64,000 nt of DNA from CBDCYS01 sp965224215 (GCA_965224215.1 CBDCYS010000068.1:326398-390397), one strand, 5' to 3'; shown: positions 54,001 to 62,897, numbered from the stretch's first letter. The notes: generated by a model from the letters alone, not told the origin. Numbers and translations are program-made.

Positions 54001-57000
54001 GCGCCGGCGTCTGTTGAGACTGGCGCGGCGTGCAGCCTATCGCGACCAGATTGACCAGGCGACGGCCGTGCTGGTGAACGGAGCGGAGCCCGAAGCGTCC
54101 GCCATAGCGCTGCGTGTTGGGGTGCTGGACGTACTGCGGCGCCGCGACGACTTGGCGGCACTGCTGCCGCGGTTGGCCACTCAAACCACTTCGCTCGAGT
54201 TGCTCGACCAAGTCGGCGCCCTCGCGGTGAATCACGGAGTGCAAGATGTTCGCGTCAAAGTTGTTGAGAGGCAGATTGAGCTGACCCGCGATCCGGTGGA
54301 GAAGATGCGGTTGCGGCTGGCCTTGATGAGGCTTTACGAGGCGCAAAAGGATCTGGATTCGGCCGGCCGTGTTATCGATGCACTCTATACTGAGCAGCCC
54401 AAGATTCTCGGAGTGATTCGTGGCGCCGTGGACTTCCACTGGCGAACGAAAGACTATGATCGTGGCCTCGAAGTGCTGCTGGAAGCCGCCGCCGAGGCCT
54501 ACCCGGATTTGCAAACGAAGTTCCGATTCGAAGCCGTACGCAAGGCGACCGGCATCGAGCGGTACGAGTTTGCTCGTGAACATCTGCAGCCGCTGCTCGA
54601 TGAGAAACCGTTCGACACGCAATACCTGGCGGCGATGGCCGCTACCTATGGCGGCGAAGACCGCTATGACGCCTTGCGTGATTTCTACGTCCAGAAGATC
54701 AATGCATTGCGTGAAGCCGACCTGCCCGCCGAGGCAAAGAAAGCCCAGATCGCCACTTTACGCCGCGGTGTGATTCCCGCCCTCACCGAGCTGGGCGACT
54801 TTGCAGCCGCCGTGGACCAATACATCGAGATCATCAACCGCTACCCGGACGACGAGCAGCTCATCCAAGAGGCAGCGCTCTACGCCGACCCGCGTGGCCG
54901 CCGTCCGCAGTTGACGGGCTACTACGTCCGCACGACAGCCGAGTCGCCGAAAGACTTCCGATACCACCGCGTGCTGGCCTGGGTGCAAACTCACTTCGAA
55001 AACTACGGCGCGGCAATTGATGCGTTCACACAGGCGGCGGAGGTGCGTCCCGATCACACGGGTGTCCTCGAATCCCGGGCGGCGCTCGAAGAGCGGCTGA
55101 TGCGCTTTGACGACGCGCTGGGCAGTTACCCAAAGCTCCATGAGCTGACTTACGAAAACCCGCGCTGGATGGAAAAGATTGCCGAGATCCATGCGCGTCA
55201 GCGGCGAGCTGGCGATGCGGTTGCCTCCCTTCAGAAGACGCTGATCGAAGGTCGGCCGGAGCGGCCGGAGAACTATTTTGCCGTCGCCCGCCGATTGGAA
55301 GAGTGGAACCTGTCCGCGCAAGCCGTCCCGTTCGCCGAAAAGGGCGTGAAGCTTGCGGGCTCTTACCTTTATCGAGATTCGGCCTACGCCGGAGGTGCGG
55401 GGCTTTTTGCCCGCTTGCTAACCAGAGCGCGGCGCCATGAGGAAGCCTACAGCGATCTTCGCGAAGAGTGGCAACGCTCGGGCAGGGTTGGCTGGAGAGG
55501 GCGCTTCGTGTCGGCGATCGGCGAGATCGGTACCGCGGTGGACCGTTATTACGCGCCGGAGGAGAAATCCGCTTTTGCGGCCTTCTTGCGGCAGGCGAAA
55601 TCGGAACTCAACCCCACTGAGTTTGAGTGGGTCCTGATCCCGTTGGCCCGGTCGGCGGCCGTGACGGAGCTGGAAGTTGAGTGGCGGCACGAGCGTCTGC
55701 TGGCGAATCCCGGCCGCGGCCAGGCAAGCACGCATGAGCGGCGTCTCATTGAGCTGCAGCAGAAGCGTCTGAAACACGACGAACTGGGGAATCAGCTTGA
55801 GGCCTACTGGAACGTCTACCCACGCAATAGCAGCCGAGCCCACCTCCTCGACCGTGCCGCCCAGGCCTATCAGGCGGCGGGCAATGAAGACGACGAGTTC
55901 CGAGTCACGCAGCAGCGGAGCGCCAGCTATGAACACTACTCCGAGCGTTACTTGGAACTCCTGTTGAAACGCCAGCCAGACCGCTTGATCGACCTAGCAT
56001 CGGGAAATGGATCGCGGCGCCAGAATCGAGCGGCCAATTACGCGGTGGCCAGTGGTGATGTGGAACTCGCACTGCGAGCCGTCGGCGTCCACGGACGCAG
56101 GCTGCCGCCTGTCTGGACCCGAGCCTACCGAGGATTAGTCGGGTTGCACTATTCCCGCGTCGCTCCCGAAATCGATGACGCCTTTGCCGAGATCCTCGAC
56201 AGCGGAGCCATCAGCCAAAGAATCGGCCGGCAAGTGGATCGGGACCAAGAACTAGTCGGTGACCTGTGGTTTTACTACGGTGCCCGCTATGGCGAGTACC
56301 TGCGATTGGATGGCCGTCCCGAGGCGGAAGACTACCTGCCGGCTTCGCTCGAAGGCGCTTCAGCGCGGGTGTCGGCCTATTCCGATCTCGCGGACTACTA
56401 TCGGGAACAAGGCGCCTACGACGATGCTTTAGCCGACTACCGTCATGTCCTGGAATTGCAACCGGGAAACGCCGCGGTTCATCATTCCATGGCGGGCGTT
56501 CTCTGGAGTCAAGGCAAGCGTGATGAAGCGATCGCCGAATGGAGTGCGGCTTTAGAAGCTTATACGGACCAGGTTCGGCGTAGCCGGTTGGAGCCGTCGT
56601 TTTGGGACGAGGTTCCCGCAATCGTCCGGGCCATTGGTCAGCACGACTTGATGCCGTCGCTGGAAGCACCCGTCCTCAAGCTGCTTCGCACTTATGTCGG
56701 CCGAAACGGCGCCTATCGCGTGTCGGGGCTGCTGCAAGCATTTGTCGAGAGTTCAGCCAATCGGCAAGCGGCGCTGGCGAGCGTCCTTGAATTCGACAGC
56801 GAGGCCAACAACCGCGTCGGCTACCTGGAAGTGCTGGCGAACGCGGCGTGGGTCCCGGCGGATCAACTGGAGACCGTGCTCGCGCGAGTTGTCGAGGCAG
56901 CCGGGCAGCAAGCTTCGGGCGCTCAAGGCCGGGCGATCTTCGTTGCCCGGCAAGCCGTCACCAAATGGCGGGTTCGCTTGATCGAGCACCTGCTCGATAC

Positions 57001-58303
57001 GAAGCAGCCCGGCAAGGCTACACAGGAATTGGAAACCCTGCTGGGAAGCTTGGCGGATTCCATTCGCTCGGCACACGCTCTGCTTGAGATCCGCGTCGCG
57101 GCACAGAGCGGCGGCCTGGAGGAACTGCTTTCCCGCTACCGCCGGCAAGCGCTCGGGGCGCCTACTTTGCAGCATCTGCAAACGGCGGCTCAGCAAGTAC
57201 GCGACAACGGCGACACAGACTCCGCACGGCGGTTGCTTGACTTCGCCTATTCCCGTCAACTCGAACGCCGTGATCTGAGCGCCGCGAACTTCCTCGGACT
57301 TGCCGAGTTGCGCTTCGAGCAGGAACGGGCCGAAGACGCGCTGGCTCTGTTGCGCCGAATGTCTCTCGTTTCCAGGGAACCATTTGAGCAGTTTGTTCCG
57401 GCCGCTGAATTGCTCGTGAAGGTGGGCCGGCATGACGCGGCGGTCGAATTCCTGAGCGATCGTGTCGGGACGGTTCCCTGGGATGTCACTGCCCGGCTGC
57501 AGCTTGTGGAAGCCCGCCTAGCGGCAGGAGAGACACCGCAACTCTCCGCGCGAGTGCTGACCGAGACCGCCTCTTCCGTTGAGACCGGCTACGCATCACG
57601 GGTCGCTGCCGCGAAACTATTGCGGCGGGTTGGCACCGGGCCGGGTGATCTTGGATCCGAGGAATTGGACTTACTGGCGTCGAGCGTTGAGCCGGCATCA
57701 CATGTCTTCCGGGACTACGACTTTCACAGCCGCCTCGATCGTTCCGAGCGTCAGGCATCAGCCGGGAACGTGGACTCCGAGCTGCAACTCTTGCGCGAGG
57801 CCTTGGCGATTCGCCCGGCGGCCATAACACCGCGAGTGGCTGCCTTCCGTGCCGCCCGCAAGGCGGATGACCACACTCTGGCACTTGCCGCGCTGATGCC
57901 GTTGATGCATGAAGGCGGCATGGGACGAGATCTGTTCAGGCAGGATTCCGTTTTTGGCGAAACGCGAAATCTGGACAAATTGCAACCCTGGATGGCGGAC
58001 CAATTCCTCTCCGGAAACGGACTCGACAATCGCGAACGGGCGACGATCGCACAGGAGGTAGGCGCCTCGGCCGAAACCCTCGGTCGCCTCGATGCCGCCT
58101 CGCTGCACTTCCAACTGGCGCTGAAGATGGACTTGTCACCCGATGCAGAACAAGAAGTGACCGAAGCCCTTGCAAGGGTCGAGGCGGAGCGCAGCCTGCG
58201 AATGCAAAACGCCATGCGACGGCCTGTGATCAGCAAGAATCTAGAGCAGGACCGGGCGGTGCGTCCCAGGCTGAGCGCCGTTGCCGAAGGGGGCTCACGA
58301 TGA
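51047..58303 (+). CDS. Giant exported repeat (TPR-like) protein, 2418 residues
   Basis: TTG start at 51047, overlapping the previous gene by 17 bases, with a strong GGAGG at 51036-51040. A short signal (KWFRSRALMGLLTTAVVLGG) is followed by helical repeats along the whole length: AAIEEYVRGSLASPENPQA, AAVDQYIEIINRYPDDEQLI, AAIDAFTQAAEVRPDHTGVL, DALADYRHVLELQPGNAAVH, REALAIRPAAITPRVAAFRA and many degenerate units. No catalytic motif or membrane segment after the signal was seen. At 7.3 kb it is by far the largest gene in the window. It is probably a periplasmic scaffold for the operon's other products. Confidence 0.85.
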   Translation: MKWFRSRALMGLLTTAVVLGGLAARGEIREWVRFVEGDSDLRQVFFKTVSLPAGDVLTPRPARETVEALGELIRTTPTSADLYALRAHEAERQLEFEAAEADWKEFAELTEDVAEGQLALADFYQRRLRPRDEVAALLAVGRSATPAKERFFPAQKQRSWHAFERSLAVIAAQALPGETTVRQHSAWLERYPEQRVLYSRFLDVLVGQNRVSDAGNLVDRYASAFPTDPLFIVQARAKLAELSSGETALAVYDEAFQPLWPQGMINEYFGLVAKNRQLRSFLDRAKSALSANPEDLSATAWIFHYRQSQRNSAAANAALSSFRRNKESRGLPWQADELLTLVELSRRANNYNEAARYNYALYSLPTATQEDAEQAFAVLIDLLLTAPEQPIEFGSGDLSFYRDIAMMDDHPGFLNGVLSLLFNSQRPRQEFARQERTSVAYFHRARASELLETFHTRFSYSQLRPGLQVKLIEAYNTYGEGDEVIRAAKAFLEEFPESRQRSRVALLMADAYARQEQVNLEFATYESLLRELAGQAERVPIGTPELTGALQSSPPPGMAPAARGAWLTNQARYVRSRGRGISPARSPEYARVLDRYIARLVSLRRESDALALFAREIESNPNDPGLYERLAGFLEQNGLGDQVEQVYRQAIARFQNPSWYDKLARWYMRQKRSSELSSLTREVTETFVGTELDTYFQQIVTSSSLGSQAYLQVNLFAHERFPHNLTFVRNLLRAYTTRDTRNRAAWERLLRQYWFYDDDLRSRFYAFLTSSGQLEAELRALASSLAPARAGNWEALVRENAAAAQIIAEADLWRCHFETAAPVLRALATEFPTDERVAHRASVVHRSVALVYPSFTEQAGSLEEGLREYDPGNRERLSWAGDVRADRELYDQAAPYWNRMAEVEPGKPEGYLEAATVFWDYYQFDDALRLLDLGRTKLGSPALFAYEVGAIHENQRDYEAAIEEYVRGSLASPENPQANQGNGGARRRLLRLARRAAYRDQIDQATAVLVNGAEPEASAIALRVGVLDVLRRRDDLAALLPRLATQTTSLELLDQVGALAVNHGVQDVRVKVVERQIELTRDPVEKMRLRLALMRLYEAQKDLDSAGRVIDALYTEQPKILGVIRGAVDFHWRTKDYDRGLEVLLEAAAEAYPDLQTKFRFEAVRKATGIERYEFAREHLQPLLDEKPFDTQYLAAMAATYGGEDRYDALRDFYVQKINALREADLPAEAKKAQIATLRRGVIPALTELGDFAAAVDQYIEIINRYPDDEQLIQEAALYADPRGRRPQLTGYYVRTTAESPKDFRYHRVLAWVQTHFENYGAAIDAFTQAAEVRPDHTGVLESRAALEERLMRFDDALGSYPKLHELTYENPRWMEKIAEIHARQRRAGDAVASLQKTLIEGRPERPENYFAVARRLEEWNLSAQAVPFAEKGVKLAGSYLYRDSAYAGGAGLFARLLTRARRHEEAYSDLREEWQRSGRVGWRGRFVSAIGEIGTAVDRYYAPEEKSAFAAFLRQAKSELNPTEFEWVLIPLARSAAVTELEVEWRHERLLANPGRGQASTHERRLIELQQKRLKHDELGNQLEAYWNVYPRNSSRAHLLDRAAQAYQAAGNEDDEFRVTQQRSASYEHYSERYLELLLKRQPDRLIDLASGNGSRRQNRAANYAVASGDVELALRAVGVHGRRLPPVWTRAYRGLVGLHYSRVAPEIDDAFAEILDSGAISQRIGRQVDRDQELVGDLWFYYGARYGEYLRLDGRPEAEDYLPASLEGASARVSAYSDLADYYREQGAYDDALADYRHVLELQPGNAAVHHSMAGVLWSQGKRDEAIAEWSAALEAYTDQVRRSRLEPSFWDEVPAIVRAIGQHDLMPSLEAPVLKLLRTYVGRNGAYRVSGLLQAFVESSANRQAALASVLEFDSEANNRVGYLEVLANAAWVPADQLETVLARVVEAAGQQASGAQGRAIFVARQAVTKWRVRLIEHLLDTKQPGKATQELETLLGSLADSIRSAHALLEIRVAAQSGGLEELLSRYRRQALGAPTLQHLQTAAQQVRDNGDTDSARRLLDFAYSRQLERRDLSAANFLGLAELRFEQERAEDALALLRRMSLVSREPFEQFVPAAELLVKVGRHDAAVEFLSDRVGTVPWDVTARLQLVEARLAAGETPQLSARVLTETASSVETGYASRVAAAKLLRRVGTGPGDLGSEELDLLASSVEPASHVFRDYDFHSRLDRSERQASAGNVDSELQLLREALAIRPAAITPRVAAFRAARKADDHTLALAALMPLMHEGGMGRDLFRQDSVFGETRNLDKLQPWMADQFLSGNGLDNRERATIAQEVGASAETLGRLDAASLHFQLALKMDLSPDAEQEVTEALARVEAERSLRMQNAMRRPVISKNLEQDRAVRPRLSAVAEGGSR

Positions 58304-60018
58304 GAAACGGTCTAGGTTTCGCGGGCGGACTGCTCCTGCTGGCGCTTGTTGCGTCGGCGCTGATCCAAGTCCCTGCCAGCGCTCCATCTTTGGCTCGGCT
58401 GGTGCCCGCAGGGCCGTTGCTGGTGCTCGAGGCCCCTGACTTCTCCAAACTGCTGGCCGACTGGAACGGCTCGCAGGAAAAGCCGCTATGGCTCGCAAGC
58501 ACCAACTATCAAGTCTTTTCGCGGTCCAAGCTTTTCCTGCGACTGCAAGAAGTTCACAAAGAGTTCACGGCTGCCGCCGGCTTTACCCCGGACTTGTCCA
58601 TGCTCGAATCCATTGCCGGCACGGAATCGGTTTTGGCGCTCTATGACGTCGGTCAGGTCGAATTTCTCTACATCACCAAGCTCCCCTCGGCCCGCCGGCT
58701 GCAGAGCATTTTGTGGCAGACGCGCGCTAACTTCGAGCCGCGAAATGTGGCGGACACTCCTTACTACGTGCGCGTGGAGCAGCAGTCGGGGCGCATCGTT
58801 GCATTCGCCACAACCGACGACTATCTTCTTCTAGCCACCAGTGAAGACCCGCTCGCCAATGCGCTCCAGCTCCTTGCAGGCGAAAGCGGAACCCCGGTGA
58901 CGGGTCAGCCCTGGTACGCCGACGGTGTCCAAGCGGCCGGGCGTCCCGGCGAGCTCCGCATGCTGCTCGAGATGGGCTCGATCGTTCGCAGCCCCCACTT
59001 TCGCTCCTACTGGATTCAGCAAAACGTGTCCGAACTGCGGCAGTATCGCGCCGCCGTAACCGACCTCCATCGGCAGGAGGGAGAAATTCGAGAGAGGCGC
59101 GTTTTTCTGCGTCCGGCGGCAACCGACAGCGATGAATCACAGCTGCAGCAGTCAAGTCACGTCGCGGAGCTGACCAAGCTTGTCGACGATGATTGGGGGC
59201 TGTACCGCGTCTGGAATGCGCCGAAACTTGAAGACACCCTCACGCTGCTTGAGCGTAAGATCCTGGCCCGCCGTGCTGGAACGGCCCCGCCGCCGGTGGT
59301 TGCCCCGATTGTCTTCCTTGGTGGGGGCACCGTAGGAAGCGAAGCGGCGCTTGAGACGCTCATAGACGAACCTCCGCCGGCCGCGGCGCCGGGCGGTTTT
59401 TCCCGAGAGCCGCTGAGAGCCATCTTCGAACGGGCCGGGCTGAAGGCGGTGCTCCAGACACAATCTAGCCGGCTTCTTTCCGATAGCGTCTTCTTCGGGG
59501 ATGAGTCGTTGGTTGTCCTGCTGGCTGATTCGGACTGGAACCTTGAACAGGTGCGTGAGGCGCTCGCTGACTCGGTTCGGGGGCTTTGGACGGCCTCCAG
59601 GCTCGGCGCGCAATGGACGGATCGCAACGAAAACGGCGAAACCTACTCGGAGCTAAACGGTTTGACGCCGCTGCTGGCCGCTGCCCGAGGCAAGCACCTT
59701 TTCGTGGCGAATGCGGCGCAGCCGCTGCTAGCAGCGCTTTCACGGTTGACGGCCCCTGCCAACAACGGCCCGGGTGCCGGGTATGCCGCGGCGTTTCGTC
59801 ATTCCCGTGAGAGTGGCCGCTATCGCCGATTCATGGGGCAGCTCGACAGTCTCCAAATCCAGCGCTACGGTTCGTCACAGAATCGGTCCCCTGAGTTCTT
59901 CTCCGAAAATGTCGGCAGCTTGAGTACGGCGCTTGCACGCGTCAAAGAGGTGTCGCTGCGCACCGAAGATCGCGGCAGCACCGTGGTACAAACCGTCACC
60001 TACGAGCTGAACCCATGA
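58300..60018 (+). CDS. Large exported protein of unknown function (DUF3352-like)
   Basis: ATG overlaps the previous stop by four bases. The 572-residue product starts with a signal or anchor (GFAGGLLLLALVASALIQV), then alternates strands and helices: LVPAGPLLVLEAPDFSKLL, SVLALYDVGQVEFLYITKLP and FATTDDYLLLATSEDPLANA. The same 'display, check, store' pattern returns in the second half (LADSDWNLEQVREALADSV, ARGKHLFVANAAQPLLAAL). The layout resembles the DUF3352 family, but I would not insist. The second half may be a diverged repeat of the first. It acts outside the cytoplasm. Confidence 0.7.
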   Translation: MRNGLGFAGGLLLLALVASALIQVPASAPSLARLVPAGPLLVLEAPDFSKLLADWNGSQEKPLWLASTNYQVFSRSKLFLRLQEVHKEFTAAAGFTPDLSMLESIAGTESVLALYDVGQVEFLYITKLPSARRLQSILWQTRANFEPRNVADTPYYVRVEQQSGRIVAFATTDDYLLLATSEDPLANALQLLAGESGTPVTGQPWYADGVQAAGRPGELRMLLEMGSIVRSPHFRSYWIQQNVSELRQYRAAVTDLHRQEGEIRERRVFLRPAATDSDESQLQQSSHVAELTKLVDDDWGLYRVWNAPKLEDTLTLLERKILARRAGTAPPPVVAPIVFLGGGTVGSEAALETLIDEPPPAAAPGGFSREPLRAIFERAGLKAVLQTQSSRLLSDSVFFGDESLVVLLADSDWNLEQVREALADSVRGLWTASRLGAQWTDRNENGETYSELNGLTPLLAAARGKHLFVANAAQPLLAALSRLTAPANNGPGAGYAAAFRHSRESGRYRRFMGQLDSLQIQRYGSSQNRSPEFFSENVGSLSTALARVKEVSLRTEDRGSTVVQTVTYELNP

Positions 60019-60866
60019 AGATCATCGTCATTTTGTTGGGCGCATTGCTGGCCGCGCTGGGTGGGGTATGCGTAGCGCGCTCCGAACCGGCGGGCCGGCT
60101 GAACTTGGCTGACCCGATCGAGGACGACGCCATCGATCTTTCCCGGGTTTCCTACGTCATCGTCAGCACCGAAACAGGCGAGATCGTCGAGGCTCGATGG
60201 GAACGCTTGGCCGAGCCGATGCCCGTCGGTTCCCTCGTCAAACCGTTCACCGCCCTGGCCTACGCCGAGAGTCACTCTTTTCACTATCCTGTCCTCCGAT
60301 GCCGTGGAGTAGAGGATGAGTGCTGGCTCCCCAAGGGCCACGGAACCGTAGGAATCGAGCAGGCGCTGGCTCAATCCTGCAATACCTACTTCCATCAGTT
60401 GGCTGATCGCGTTCTGTGGGCTGACATGGAAACGGTTGCGCGGCGCTTCGGACTGGCCGCGCCTCCAATCGATGCTTCGGCCGGCGCCTATATCGGCCTC
60501 GGCAATGAATGGAAGCTGCAACCGCTGGCGGTCGTGCGGGCTTACGAAGAACTGGTCCGCAGATCAGGTGACCCGGGCATCGCGCTATTGGCTCAAGGAC
60601 TCGCGTTGGCTTCCCGCAACGGCACCGGCAGCGGTATGGGAAAGGCGCTCGGTGGCTCATCTGCTCTTGCCAAAACGGGTACTTCGCCGTGTAGCCACTT
60701 GGGCGACGGAGAATACGAGGCATCGAACGGCGATGGCTACGTGATCGCGCTTTACCCGGCGGAAACGCCGCGCTACACGATGCTCGTTCAAGTTCACGGC
60801 GTGCCGGGCCGCGTCGCGGCGATCGTTGGAGGAAAGATCCTCGCGCGGCTTGTTCAAGGCCATTGA
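60015..60866 (+). CDS. Minimal penicillin-binding transpeptidase-like protein
   Basis: ATG overlaps the previous stop by four bases. A 283-residue protein with a signal or anchor (MKIIVILLGALLAALGGVCV). All three active-site motifs of penicillin-recognising enzymes are present in order: SLVK (S73-K76), SCN (S121-N123) and KTG (K220-G222). The sequence around them (QSCNTYFHQLADRV and ALAKTGTS) resembles the PBP2/FtsI transpeptidase domain more than beta-lactamases. It lacks the pedestal and dimerisation domains and is much shorter than usual class B PBPs. It is probably a DD-transpeptidase, carboxypeptidase or penicillin sensor; the SpoIID gene follows. Confidence 0.8.
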   Translation: MKIIVILLGALLAALGGVCVARSEPAGRLNLADPIEDDAIDLSRVSYVIVSTETGEIVEARWERLAEPMPVGSLVKPFTALAYAESHSFHYPVLRCRGVEDECWLPKGHGTVGIEQALAQSCNTYFHQLADRVLWADMETVARRFGLAAPPIDASAGAYIGLGNEWKLQPLAVVRAYEELVRRSGDPGIALLAQGLALASRNGTGSGMGKALGGSSALAKTGTSPCSHLGDGEYEASNGDGYVIALYPAETPRYTMLVQVHGVPGRVAAIVGGKILARLVQGH

Positions 60867-60875
60867 AGTAAGCCT

Positions 60876-62036
60876 GTGATCGAGGAATTGCAAACAATCC
60901 AACAGAGGCGTGGACGGAAGTCCACGCTCAAGCCAGCCTGGAGCCCGGCTCTGCCCGGTAGAGGCCCAACGCCACCAGGCGGGTGGCGCGCGCCACGGTT
61001 GCTCCCGTGGCTGGCGGTTCTCCTCTTAACCCTACCCCTCGCTAAGGCCTCCCAGACAGTGCGAGTCGGGGTGTTCGGCCTCTTCCATCCAGCCGAGCTA
61101 GCCGTTCGCGCTGCACCCGGTTCGATACTCATCATCGAAGCCGACTCCCCCGGATTCACCGTTGCGGATGCGGGAACGGTTCGTTTCCGGCTGTCCGGAT
61201 CAGAGATTGAATGCGATGTTGCCGGGACTACGGTGAACGCCAAGAAAGTACTGGTGCGGGCCAGCGGATCGCGTTCGTCGTTTCGCCTTTCCGTGCCCGG
61301 CAGGATCGACCGGCTCTATAGAGGCGAGCTGGAAGTTCTCCCATCGAACCGAGCCTTGCGCGCAATCGTTGTCATGGACGTCGAAACCGCGGTTGCCTCG
61401 GCCGTCGCGGCGGAAAGTCGGCCAAGCGCATCTCTAGAAGCCCTCAAGGCACAGGCTGTTGCGAGCCGCTCCTTCCTGCTCGCCAACCGCAAGCGGCATC
61501 AGGGATTCGATCTCTGCGACACGACCCATTGCCAATTCCTAAGGCAGCCTCCTCCCGCTGATAGTCCAGCGGCGGAAGCGGCTCAGACGACCCGCGGGCT
61601 GGTGCTGCGCTATCGAAACAGCATCGTGCCGGCGATGTTCTTTGCAGGTTGCGGAGGGAAAACCTTTGCGCTGCGCGATGTCGGAATGGAACCGGGCAAC
61701 TATCCGTTTCGGTCCGTCGATTGCCCGATCTGTCTGCGAAAACCGAACCCCTGGCAGCGGCGAATCGCGCGCGTTGACGCGGAACCGCTCCTCGCCTCCG
61801 GTCTATCTGAGCTGGCCAGGATCTCCCTCGTTCGCAAGATCGGCTGGAACGCGGTTCCCAGCAATGCCTACAGCGTCGACTCCGATGGCGAAACCGTAAG
61901 CCTCAAGGGCAGAGGGGCGGGTCACGGCGTGGGGCTCTGCCAGGAAGGCGCGGCCGGACTAGCCGCTGAGGACATGAGCTTCATGGAAATTTTGCGTCAC
62001 TACTTCCCGGATACGACGTTGGAAGCAGCGCGGTAG
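60876..62036 (+). CDS. SpoIID/LytB-domain protein
   Basis: A 386-residue protein starting at GTG 60876, nine bases after the previous stop. Residues 43-58 (LPWLAVLLLTLPLAKA) are the export signal; a TTG near 61002 would start right at it. The SpoIID domain lies at about 150-380: AVAAESRPSASLEALKAQAV with the catalytic-type Glu E180, VASRSFLLANRKRHQGFDLC, MFFAGCGGKTF and GRGAGHGVGLCQEGAAGLA. In sporulating Firmicutes SpoIID cleaves denuded glycan strands; acidobacterial homologues act in other contexts. Residues 12-18 are encoded by a REP-like palindrome (60908-60927). Confidence 0.85.
   Translation: MIEELQTIQQRRGRKSTLKPAWSPALPGRGPTPPGGWRAPRLLPWLAVLLLTLPLAKASQTVRVGVFGLFHPAELAVRAAPGSILIIEADSPGFTVADAGTVRFRLSGSEIECDVAGTTVNAKKVLVRASGSRSSFRLSVPGRIDRLYRGELEVLPSNRALRAIVVMDVETAVASAVAAESRPSASLEALKAQAVASRSFLLANRKRHQGFDLCDTTHCQFLRQPPPADSPAAEAAQTTRGLVLRYRNSIVPAMFFAGCGGKTFALRDVGMEPGNYPFRSVDCPICLRKPNPWQRRIARVDAEPLLASGLSELARISLVRKIGWNAVPSNAYSVDSDGETVSLKGRGAGHGVGLCQEGAAGLAAEDMSFMEILRHYFPDTTLEAAR
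60908..60927. repeat. 20-bp palindrome, REP-like, copy 2, inside the SpoIID coding region
   Basis: GCGTGGACGGAAGTCCACGC, the exact reverse complement of 2518-2537. It lies in the unconserved N-terminal part of the SpoIID gene. Another palindrome (GTGGCGCGCGCCAC) lies near 60984-60997. Confidence 0.7.
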
Positions 62037-62133
62037 CAGACAACATGGAGACACGGGCGCTTGACCGCGGACTTCCGTCGGCGGCTCTGCCCTTGCTTCT
62101 GGGATTCGGTGTATTCGGCGCCGACTTTGCTGA

Positions 62134-62781
62134 TCAATCCGAGAGCGAAGTAACACTGATCTCCTTGAACCAGACGACCGACTCCTCGTCGTGGTTTTGG
62201 ACGCCAATGTATCCGCTGTCAGGCCGAGGGCCGCGCCGCGGTTCGTAATATTTCTTTCGTTCAGGAACGGGCTGTGAACCTTCAAACGTGTTGACCACCT
62301 TGCCGTTCACGCTGATGATTGTGGTCTGCCCTTCAAGCTTGATCTCCATCGTGTTCCAGCCGGAGCGCGAGGGAGGAAACTCTTCCGCGCTCGACATTGA
62401 ATAGATTGCACCGGTTCGATGGAACTCGTCAGCTCCATCGTTGATCTGCACCTCATACCCGCGGTGAACCGGGAACCAGGCGTCGTGGGGTTCCGCGGGA
62501 ATCCGAATAAAAACGCCTGAGTTTGTGTCCGAATCTGAACCCTTGTAGACCACTCTGATGACAGCGTCGCCGAACTTCTCCCCCGTGTACCAGAGCAGGC
62601 CCATGCCCCCTTCTGTTTTCAGCGCGCCGTCCTCGACCGTGAACGAGCCTTTGCTCACATGCGTCCAGCCGGTGAGGTCTTTCCCGTTAAAGAGTTGCTT
62701 GCGAGGCGGGTCCGCTCCAATCGCCCCGGAGCCAAACATCAAGGCGAACATTGTGGCAGCGATTGCGATACGACTCTTCAT
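62134..62781 (-). CDS. Secreted DUF1080 (3-keto-disaccharide hydrolase-like) protein
   Basis: A 215-residue protein from ATG 62781, preceded by GGAGAA; the frame is open 22 codons further, but without a signal. The signal peptide is MKSRIAIAATMFALMFGSGA. The concanavalin-like domain has LFNGKDLTGWTHVSKGSFTV near the front, GALKTEGGMGLLWYT, NSGVFIRIP, YEVQINDG and the end GYIGVQNHDEESVVWFKEI. The family is common in Acidobacteria, Planctomycetes and Bacteroidetes, and some members cleave 3-keto-sugars. The substrate is unknown. It is convergent with the SpoIID operon. Confidence 0.88.
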   Translation of the reverse strand: MKSRIAIAATMFALMFGSGAIGADPPRKQLFNGKDLTGWTHVSKGSFTVEDGALKTEGGMGLLWYTGEKFGDAVIRVVYKGSDSDTNSGVFIRIPAEPHDAWFPVHRGYEVQINDGADEFHRTGAIYSMSSAEEFPPSRSGWNTMEIKLEGQTTIISVNGKVVNTFEGSQPVPERKKYYEPRRGPRPDSGYIGVQNHDEESVVWFKEISVTSLSD

Positions 62782-62787
62782 AGAATT

Positions 62788-62830
62788 TCTCCAAACCCAA
62801 TACAGGGCTCTTCTCCAGGCCCATACAGGA
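62788..62830. repeat. Imperfect 24-bp tandem repeat upstream of the DUF1080 gene
   Basis: TTCTCCAAACCCAATACAGG and TTCTCCAGGCCCATACAGGA follow one another, just before the ribosome binding site of the DUF1080 gene on the minus strand. Confidence 0.5.
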
Positions 62831-62897
62831 TAGCGAAACGGCCTCATCAGAGTTCCGAAAAACTATGCTTCCGGGGGGACAAGTCAAACCTCGCCGG

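Noticed and set aside
60876..60905. Sporulation genes, suggested by SpoIID
   Set aside because: The SpoIID domain occurs in many non-sporulating bacteria, and no other sporulation gene is near.
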